DNA from: Heligmosomoides polygyrus polygyrus
Lineage: Eukaryota; Nematoda; Chromadorea; Rhabditida; Heligmosomidae
Assembly (NCBI GenBank): GCA_947396885.1
Contig: OX377202.1
Coordinates: 58,492,034 to 58,556,033 of the forward strand
Direction of reading: 5' to 3'
Length of the DNA: 64,000 nt
The notes under the pieces are model-generated. The model made no database searches and was not told where the DNA came from. It saw only the letters and a list, made by a program, of their open reading frames with translations. Numbering within the stretch: position 1 is the first letter of the stretch; every line of letters starts with the position of its first letter. This document shows positions 56,770-64,000 of this stretch, piece after piece. The translations under genes were made by a program, and so were the position numbers.

Positions 56770-57446
56770 GATTAGATTTTTAAATTTAGAAGGCCTTCTG
56801 ACGAATGTACATCGGAAGACGTTTCGGAAATGCGCCGGCGGTTCAGCCCAGGATAGACACAGTCAATTTCGTCACGGGTATTGACGGGGCAGCTTCTAGA
56901 GAACTTGAACTGGAGTGTTCGGTAGGGCATGTTTTCCTCAGGAAAGCAACTAACACGATGCAGCCCGAGCGGGTGAGATCGAAAGTGTTTGGTGATCGGT
57001 CTTCTGAAATCGACCAAGCTGTTTCGATACCGCTCTTGGGCAAGCTCAGTTTTGCAAGGAGGTGCTCCCTCCTGCTTACAAGCGTAGAGGTTTTCCCCAG
57101 AGGAAGCATTAAGGCAAAGAACAAGGTTCTTCTACAGGGCTTCCTCGAAAAAGGTTCGCTAGCTAGTCTCGACTCCTGAATCTACGATGACCAGTGCTGT
57201 CTTTCCGGCGCTCGTGGTGAAAACGCAAACGATTGCGTTCACCGAGAGCCGAGAGAGGGAGAGAGAGAGAGTTCCTGGTAACACGTCGCTCATTCCCATC
57301 GGCATTCCTAACGCTGAGATCAGGTGCACTGATTCTAACGATTTTGCGATTGTAGGCTTGCCCTGCGGTGAAAATTTTCGACAGGTGACGTTCACTGCGG
57401 CGTGACAAAGAGATTTCAAACATCCCTCGACTCCTTTTCTACATTT

Positions 57447-58080
57447 TCCTTTGAAAACCCATGGAGTTCCTGCAGACTTCAAAGGCAATCTCTATAGAAC
57501 AGTGGTGAGGCGTGTCTCCTCTACTACGGCAGTGCGTGGACCTGGGTAAGCCCCAGTTTATACTTGCGTCGCTGGGCGGCGCGGCACAATGGTCGGGATG
57601 GATATCGACCGGGCGGAGCGAAAAATCGATGTGGTGATCGTTGTGCCACGCCGCGTGGCGGCGCAAGTATAAACTAGGGCTAAGGCGCAGCAGCGGCAAC
57701 TGCACGCTACGGAAATGATGATGCTGAGGTGGGCATGTGGATGGACCCGTCGGGACAGGGTGCGAAACAAGGATGTTAGGGCAGTTGGGGGCGGATGAAG
57801 ACAGCCCCGATCCAGCTGAAGGTGAGGGGCAGCGCCTGAGGTGCTGTGGACACGTCCTTAGAAGAACTGAGGATCGCCCCATAAGATTGGCTCTAGATTT
57901 CGAGCTACCAGGAAAGCGTCCGAAAGGAGCCCCAAGGAAAAAATGGAAAGACGACATCAAGAAAATCTCGCTGAAGTCAATGCCAGATCAAGCCCTTGAT
58001 AGGATGAGGTAGAGACAGATCACAAGAACAGCGGGCCCTGCGACTGAGCGGGAACTAAACGTTCAGGAGAAGAAGAAGTT
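57447..58080 (+). pseudogene. RTE-like RT C-terminal fragment, interrupted by a MITE
   Basis: DFKGNLYRTVVR at about 57474 starts the fragment, followed in shifted frame by LLYYGSAWTW. After the MITE it resumes with QQRQLHATEMMMLRWACG, then RLRCCGHVLRRTEDRP, LALDFELPGKRPKGAPRKKW and KDDIKKISL with QALDRMR, ending in RTAGPATERELN and a GAAGAAGAAG tail. This is the conserved tail end of RTE reverse transcriptases, distinct from family A and only moderately similar to family B, so it is a third family or a distant copy. Plus strand. Confidence 0.75.
57550..57680. mobile_element. Harbinger-like MITE with TAA target repeat
   Basis: GCCCCAGTTTATACTTGCG at the left and the inverse of GCCCTAGTTTATACTTGCG at the right form the ends, 131 bp in all. 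The flanks are TAA at 57547-57549 and 57681-57683. A 3-bp TWA duplication is the PIF/Harbinger signature. Inserted in the RTE fragment. No ORF. Confidence 0.7.
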
Positions 58081-58752
58081 CCTGCAGTCTTCTCCTTTTC
58101 TTAGGCCTTCGTAGGGCAATGCTACCTGCGATCCGGCCACGCATTTCTAGATCATTTACCTCCTTCCCTATATACTTCCTCGGACTCCTTTTGATTCTTT
58201 TGCAAAAGATTTTCGTGTTTCTAGCTGTAAGCAAATTCGATGCACAGCTAGTGTTTGAGCGATCGTCGTCAGATCCATTTCCACAGAAGCGGGACACGGT
58301 CTCTATCTGTCTGCTGAGGGTAAACTTTCAGAAAGTTCGCAATGTCCACGCCAGGTGTCCTACACGGAGAAACTCAATGATCGCTTATCGTTTTGGTTGA
58401 GGAGCAGCCATTGCTGTTAGGTCGGGGCATACTTCCACCGCTGCGATGCCATCGCAAACCATAGCGGCGAGCGGCGGGCGGCGGGGCTCGCCGCTGGCGG
58501 CGAACTCTGCGTCTCTGCCCTATGGTTAAGGATAGGGCAGCAGCAACGCAGCAGCTATTATTATTTACTAGTAGTAGTTTTCTCCTTTCCCATTCGAAAA
58601 TGGTTGAATGCGGAGGGCTATGGGTGCGGTGCCTCTTCTTGTTTTTTATGCACTGCTACGAATCTGTCACTTCCTGTGAAGTCAACTGCGGAAAAGCGGC
58701 ACAGCTCTGTAGTTGGCTACACAATCTAGCGAATAGAAACTGTATCTGGACT

Positions 58753-59045
58753 ATACTTATGCTCAAATGACCTATTCGAATAGGTATTCGAATGATTTTC
58801 ATTCGAATTCGAATATTCAAAAAATCGCGTTTTTCGAATGTATTTGAATTCGGATGTTCAAAAAATTGCGTTTTTCGAATGTATTCGAATTCGAATATTC
58901 AAAATAACGCGTTTTTCGAATGTATTCGAATTCGAATATTCAGAAAAACAACGTTTTTCGAATATATTCGATTTCGAATGTTCGAAAATTTTCGGTATTC
59001 GAACTCATTCGAATATTCGAAATTTTGGAGAGAGCATAAGTATAA
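58753..59045. mobile_element. TTCGAA-rich MITE with perfect 8-bp target duplication
   Basis: TCTGGACT occurs at 58745-58752 and 59046-59053. Inside are inverted ends (ATACTTATGCTC / GAGCATAAGTAT) and a core of ATTCGAAT repeats, with an about 62-bp subunit repeated three or four times (gttttTCGAATGTATT). The 8-bp duplication points to a hAT-type mover. The plus-strand ORFs here are repeat-coded. Confidence 0.75.
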
Positions 59046-59055
59046 TCTGGACTGA

Positions 59056-59699
59056 ACGTGATGGAAGAAGTTTCAAACATCCTGGAAAATCTTGTCGTAC
59101 GAGCATCTAAGCACGGAGCCAAAGGGTGTCACCAATGCCTTTTAAAGATAAATATCTTGAAACTGACAAAGCCCACACGATTTCTCAGAAAGGAGAGAAC
59201 GGATACGAGGTATGTATTGGCTTCCTCGATCTATGATTTGCTACAGCTTTAATTGCTGAGGACTTCACTGATCTTTGGCACTTTTTAATTTACCAACGCA
59301 TGCGCTTAATAATGAATCAATATAGGCTCACTGACTACTGAAGGCCTGCGTCAGAGCTTTGCGGGATGCCGTCATTAGCAAGGCGTCGATCACATCCCTC
59401 AGCAGGAGCAGTTCTCGATCGTTTATGGTTAAGTTAATTGTTGAAGTTAGAGTAGCTTACGCTCCTTTTGTATATTTGTATTAATTTGTTTGTATTGAAG
59501 CGGTGCAATCTAGGTAGCACCAGTACTAATGTGGAAGCCGTCCCTAACATACGCAAGTTTCAATAGTTCCTGGAACGGTGTTCGGGTCCAAATGTGAAGA
59601 GAGGACCCGTAGGTCTTCGGAGGAACCGGGGGGTCGAGCGTCCTATCCTCTCGTCCCCCTAGCCCGCCCACCCCCCAAGCCTTGGGCTTGCTCGAGAAT
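59056..59699. other. no supported gene
   Basis: Contains a repeat piece at 59345-59415 related to 36290-36380. A minus-strand frame at 59737-59510 is discussed with the GC-rich patch. Confidence 0.45.
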
Positions 59700-60180
59700 T
59701 CAGTGACTGCCTTACGAGATAGTGGAGACGCAGACATTTGCCACTCCTCTGTCTAGCCGGCGGTAGAAGGCCGCTTCGCCGAGGAACCGTTGCTGTTGCT
59801 GCAGCGGCGGGAAGATGTCGTCACCGTCACCGCCGCTGCGCGCGCGATGTGCCCCCGTCGCCTTGGCAAACACAGCGGCGCCAGATTACGGTTGAAGCGT
59901 CGAGGCGATAACACGTTCCTGAACCCTCTACCACGACGACGTCAGCAACACTTCCGTGCGTACAGGTTGCCTGGAAACGCCCGGTGGCCCTCTCCGGCCG
60001 CGTTGTTCTGTGCCCTGCGTCTGGGCCGGGTTTACCCTCAGCTCGCTGCTGCTGAGAAGGGCAGACGCGTAGGTGCGAAGTGAGCCGGACGCGGAAGAAC
60101 TGGATCCGTTGACGAGCGCCGTTGGAATAGCGCAGCATTCGCGATAGACGAACGGGACGACGTCTAATCGGCAGCGTGAT
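59700..60180 (-). promoter_or_regulatory. GC-rich patch, possible distal jun promoter or first exon
   Basis: This is the third CpG-rich island on the jun strand, about 5.5 kb upstream of exon 1. On the minus strand a coding-like frame includes DGDDIFPPLQQQQRFLGEAA with strong third-position G/C, but no in-frame ATG opens it (a TAA lies upstream). Separately, an ATG at 59737 gives MSASPLS followed by a possible donor, C|GTAAGG, in phase 1. That phase would fit jun exon 2 (S-H-ALRTV). Both readings are speculative. The patch could equally belong to an unrelated gene or be a GC-rich repeat. Confidence 0.25.
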
Positions 60181-60555
60181 CAGCGTGGACGAGAGAACGA
60201 CGAGGCAGATCGCTCTCCATTCGTTCTCTCTCGCTTACGTATGTGCAAGGAAGGTCGAACGCTTGGGTGCGCGTTCTTCCACGCAACAGCTTGATAGTCG
60301 GTAGTTTCTAGCATAAGGTCAAGATGGACGACTGAGGTCGCACCTGAGCACTTCTCGTGCTCATGGATTTACAATCACATCTGGAGTTTGTTGTTTCCTG
60401 TGAAGTTGCCATTGCGATGACGCATTACAGACGCCACAGGCCATGTCTATAGGCAGGATATTGCACCTAAAGATTCGCGGTTATCTCAAACTATTGGGAT
60501 GTGTTGTAAAAGCTCGAGCCTCATCTACCGAGTGATACCACGCTTCCAGCGTACT
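60181..60555. other. no supported gene
   Basis: Short stretch between the GC-rich patch and the mariner; nothing recognised. Confidence 0.5.
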
Positions 60556-60556
60556 A

Positions 60557-61681
60557 TTAGGCTGGCCGAAATATCATGAAACAAAATTTCGAAAACTTCA
60601 GAATTTTCTGGAAAAAAATCAAAAATACTGGGTAGTGAGAATCGTGTAGAAGGTTTCAGAAGCTTTCGCTGCATGGGTATATAAGTGCCCGGCGCGCGTC
60701 ATTTTGATGATGTCGAACATGATTAGCCAACAACAACTTCGAGTGGTCATTTTCTACAAGTGGTGCCGAGATCCAACGCAAGCATAACGTTTCATTTGGA
60801 GAAGGGACAGTAGGCCGCACCACAGTGCATCGTTGTTTCACTCGCCTTGGTTCAGGTGATATGAACCTTGAAGACGGAGAGCGCAGTGGACGACCTTCTG
60901 CTATGGACGATGATGGATTGCAGCTTGCTATCGAATCCATTCCAGAAGCAACTACGCGGGAACTGACAACAACCTTCGGCTGCGTCCACTCCACCATCGA
61001 GCCGCATCTCCACAACCTCGGCTATAGAAAAGTTTTCACAAGATGGGTCCCTCATAGGCTGACCGAGGCACATAACCAAGTGCGAATGACATATACCAGT
61101 TACACCTCGCGTAGCCGCATCGTAAGGAATTTCTTGAGGATCTAGTGACTGGAGATGGGAGCTGGATAGTCTACGACAGCAGCGCACGTCATGGCGTCTG
61201 GCTCCCATGCGACAGAGAACCACCAGTCCAGCCGAAGCCAAACGCACACCAACGCAAGCATTTACACTGCTTTTGGTGTGATGCGAAAAGGCCAATCTAC
61301 TTTGAGCTGCTGGCTGCTGGCAGGACGATCACCGCTTCCACATACGTTAATCAGCTCCTGTTGCACGACAACGCGTGCCCATGCGTTGCATCGACAACCT
61401 GTGAGAAAATAGCCGGACTTGGCTGGTATCCGGTAGTCCATCCACTGTATTCGCCGGATCTTGCGCCATCGGGCTACCATCTGCTTGGATCGCTGAAGCA
61501 TCATCTTAGAGGGAAAAAGTTTGAAAGGTATGATGCCCTCAAAATGGCAGTCGACAGCTTCTTCAAGCCGCAGTCGGCTGATTTCTGCACAAAAGGTCTC
61601 AGCGATTTGCCGATTGCACTTAGAAAACTATGGTTGAATCAAAAAGAGATTTTTTGATCCAAGACTTTTCTGCCAGCCTAA
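60557..61681 (+). mobile_element. mariner element, complete ends, inactive
   Basis: TTAGGCTGGC / GCCAGCCTAA terminal repeats with TA on both sides (60555-60556, 61682-61683). About 1125 bp. A different mariner lineage from the one at 22482, judging by the end sequence and the transposase. Confidence 0.88.
60707..61657 (+). pseudogene. mariner transposase pseudogene
   Basis: The 5' part (60707-60830) is in broken frames. 60825-61145 gives LEDGERSGRPSAMDDDGLQL, the second helix-turn-helix (TTRELTTTFGCVHSTIEPHL) and WVPHRLTEAHN. After a frame change, 61145-61657 gives TGDGSWIVYDSSAR, KHLHCFWCDAKRPIYFELL, LLHDNACPCVA and PLYSPDLAPSGYHLLGSL, ending LWLNQKEIF. Of the D,D34D triad, the first two Asp are kept (GDGSW, HDNA), but the third is Gly (APSG where APSD is usual). 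The invariant Glu after the first Asp is also Gly. So even a repaired frame would lack a catalytic residue. Confidence 0.88.
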
Positions 61682-62094
61682 TATTTGAAGCTGATGATGC
61701 ACTTGGACACTTGACTGAATGACCAGGAAGCAACTCTTGGCATGCAGGTAATAAGCATAGAGCACACTTGTCACTAACCTCCTTAGCTACGTGAAGAAAT
61801 CCAATATCCAAATCCATTCCAATAATGAATACATCAATTAGCAGCACGAAACTACGTATTATAAGAAATGTACATGCGTATGTGCTGCGTATGTGCTTAA
61901 TCATCCCCTCACTTAAAATCTTTGTCCCAATATTGAAGCGAAAAGATACTATTTTCGAGTTAAGTAGCGCCAGCGGCTTGCTTTGGAAGTATTAAGATGA
62001 GATAAGACGCGCGATAGCGCACTCGGAGCAGGTGTCCGATTCCCGTTTCTTCATTCGGATTTCCCGCCAAGACAAAGCAAGCCTTCAGGTGGCG

Positions 62095-64000
62095 ATGTCC
62101 GTTCCTCCACGTGGTGCCACTGAAAACTGCTCCCTCTGGGAGCTAAGCTAATCGCTAAGCTAAGCATTCGATTGCAGGCGACAGACCCTTGTGACAGGCC
62201 GGCCTACGAAGACCCATGTCACATCAATGGTGTATGTAAGTCATGTTTTTCGAGATTGTGCTACGGCGTCCGCGGGAACCGATGCGCACTCACAGAGCCC
62301 GGCGAGTGTGGAAAGTATGCGAGGGTCCCTGATGCGAGGACGGCATCGGGGGGCAACTGAGCTAGTCCGAAAGTCCCGCAACGTAGGCAAGACCCGCGTA
62401 GCAACGTTGAATGTGGATACGTTGACGGGCCGCTCGGGCGAGTTGGTAGAAGTACTGGAGCGAAGAAGAGTTGAATTCTGTGCGGCGCAGGAGACGAGGT
62501 GGTCCTGCAGCAAGTCAAGGGACATAGGACGTGGCTTCAAGGCCGTTCTATGTGGAAGTCCCAGGACCACCAGTGGTGTCGGAATAATCGTCTCCGAACG
62601 ATTTCGTGACTCGATTGTAAGCGTTGAGCGCTTTGACGATCGATTGATGAAGATTGTTGTCGCCGTAGAACAGCGACGATGTCATTTCTTTTCTGCATAT
62701 GCTCCGCAGTCTGGCTGTTCCGAGCAAACCAAGGACGAGTTCTGGTTCCTGCTTGATGAGAAGACAGCGGAAGTGCCATTAGAAGATATGATTGTTGTGG
62801 CAGGTGACCTTAGTGGTCACGCCGGAGCAACGAAAGACGGCTACAGCTGTCATGGTGGTTTTGGCAACGCCGATGGTGAGCGTATACTTGAGTATGCAGA
62901 CTCACATGACCTCACCATCGTGAACACCAAATTTCGAAAGCGTGACTCCCACCTCATCTCGTTTTATAGCGGGAATGCTAAAACGCAAATTGACTATGTC
63001 CTTGTTAGGCGTCGCGATCAAGGCCTTGTCACAGACGCGAAGACCGTGCCGTATGAGACGGTTGCCACGCAACACCGTCCACTGATCTGCTCGCTGAAGA
63101 TCACACCTTCGAGGTGTAAACATGTCGAGCGATGTGGGTCGGCTAGAATCAAATGGTGGCGACTGAAAGAGAAGGAAGCGGCAGTTATTTCTCGCATTCG
63201 GTTGCCGACAGTGACAACTGTCGACGAAACCTGGAAGGACGCTACCGATGCGATAACTCGGGCTGCACGCCTTGAACTCGGCACAACGAAGCCTGGACGA
63301 CGCTGGGTCGACAAGCAGGCATGGCTGTGGACTGATGATGTCAGAGAGAAAGTCCGAGAAAAGAAACGGCTCTATCACGTGTTTATCGGTGATAAAACAG
63401 TCCATAATTGGCGGAACTATCGAGAAGCAAAGAAAGCGGCAAAGAAGGCAGCGGCCGCTGCTAAAGCCGCATACTACGCTGATGTCAGCAAAAAATTGGA
63501 AACGCGCGATGGTGAGCGTTATATTTACCGACTCGCCAAAGCTCGCTGTCGCCAAGCAGAAGACATTGAGAAGTTCTTTGGCATTAACGACGAGAGCGGT
63601 CATCTTCTGATGGATCGTAAGAGGGCTGTGAAGCGATGGCACGACTACTTCGAGGAAATCTCGAATGTAGAATTTGAACATCTTGCTGTTCCTTTTGCAT
63701 CACCTGTATACGGTCCCGTTCAGAAGATCACAGTGAGCGAAACTGAAGCAGCCCTGAGGAAGATGAAGTCAGGCAAAGCCACTGGTCCCAATGACCTGCC
63801 AGCTGACCTGTGGAAGTCGAAGGGCTGGTGCCCTGCTGACTGGCTGACTGCGTTTTTCAATCAGGTTGTTGCTGAGAAGAAAGTGCCTGAGGGTTGGCAG
63901 CAAAGCACGACCATCCTGATTTGGAAGAAGAAGGGCAGTCCTGCGGACTGCGCTAGTTACCATAATTCGCCTTCTTTCGCACTCCATGAAAATCTTTGAG
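62095..64000 (+). mobile_element. RTE-B copy 4, runs off the right edge
   Basis: Fourth RTE-B copy, the only one on the plus strand. The upstream part (62100-62230) matches 12140-12290. It continues past the window, so its 3' end is not visible. Confidence 0.88.
62191..63999 (+). pseudogene. RTE-B endonuclease/RT, long open frame with one apparent frameshift
   Basis: 602 codons are open. Residues about 70-300 are the APE-type endonuclease: RVATLNVDTLTGRSGE, AAQETRWSC, VGIIVSERFRDS, MIVVAGDLSGHAGATKDG, AKTQIDYVLVRRRD and TQHRPLICSLKI. In the GDxN motif the Asn is Ser (GDLSG; copy 1 has GDLNG), which may weaken catalysis. Residues 310-540 are the basic linker (KQAWLWTDDVREKVREKKRL, CRQAEDIEKFFGINDESG). 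RT begins at about 545 (GKATGPNDLPADLWKSKGW) and reaches KKKGSPADCASYHNSP, where other copies read SNYRPIRLLSHSMK. The nucleotides still encode that motif in another frame, so a small deletion near 63960 causes the TGA. It is the youngest-looking copy here. Start chosen: the first in-frame ATG; the true start may be near RVATLNV. Confidence 0.85.

Overview
The window looks like nuclear DNA of a nematode, most likely a clade V strongylid close to the hookworms. The reasons are a JUN-type bZIP gene split by GT-AG introns, several RTE-type non-LTR retrotransposons with APE endonuclease and RT domains, mariner relics, and many MITE-like inverted repeats. There are no prokaryotic operons. The species is an inference from family resemblance.

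The one confident host gene is a c-Jun / JUN-1 orthologue on the minus strand, spanning 54353 to 24119. No single ORF shows it. I assembled six coding exons by matching splice sites, phase and protein similarity: 54353-54188, 53276-53153, 49967-49802, 49739-49588, 28477-28360 and 24241-24119. Phases agree at every junction and the product is about 282 aa. It has a short N-terminal region, an Ala/Ser/Thr-rich middle, a VKQEP motif of the SUMO-site type, the NRAAATKCR basic region and a leucine zipper. The introns are about 0.9, 3.2, 0.06, 21.1 and 4.1 kb, and the large ones are full of transposons. A second coding first exon (32654-32572) in a CpG-rich patch joins the bZIP exon in the same phase as exon 4, giving a predicted 107-aa isoform. 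A third possible leader (donor at 28559) would give a bZIP-only protein of about 79 aa. A further GC-rich patch at 59.7-60.2 kb may be a distal promoter.

Layout: 0-5 kb, a decayed RTE (family A) flanked by related repeat pieces. 6-12.3 kb, an RTE of a second family (B) split by a 3-kb insertion whose ends are rich in TTCGAA. 12.6-22 kb, a large foldback (inverted-repeat) structure whose left arm carries two tandem hAT-like non-autonomous elements, all sharing the 8-bp target repeat GTTGGAAC. 22.5-23.7 kb, a mariner relic. 24.1-54.4 kb, jun and its transposon-filled introns: an RTE-A tail, a Tc1/mariner-type relic, a mariner interrupted by a CR1-like LINE, two RTE-B copies separated by a GC-rich MITE, and a 1.4-kb inverted repeat with Pol III-like boxes. 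56-64 kb, an internally deleted mariner, an RTE tail containing a Harbinger-like MITE, a TTCGAA MITE with a perfect 8-bp target duplication, another mariner relic, and an RTE-B copy running off the right edge.

None of the transposase or RT reading frames seen is intact. The element closest to intact is the RTE-B copy at the right edge, which breaks at one apparent frameshift near 63960.
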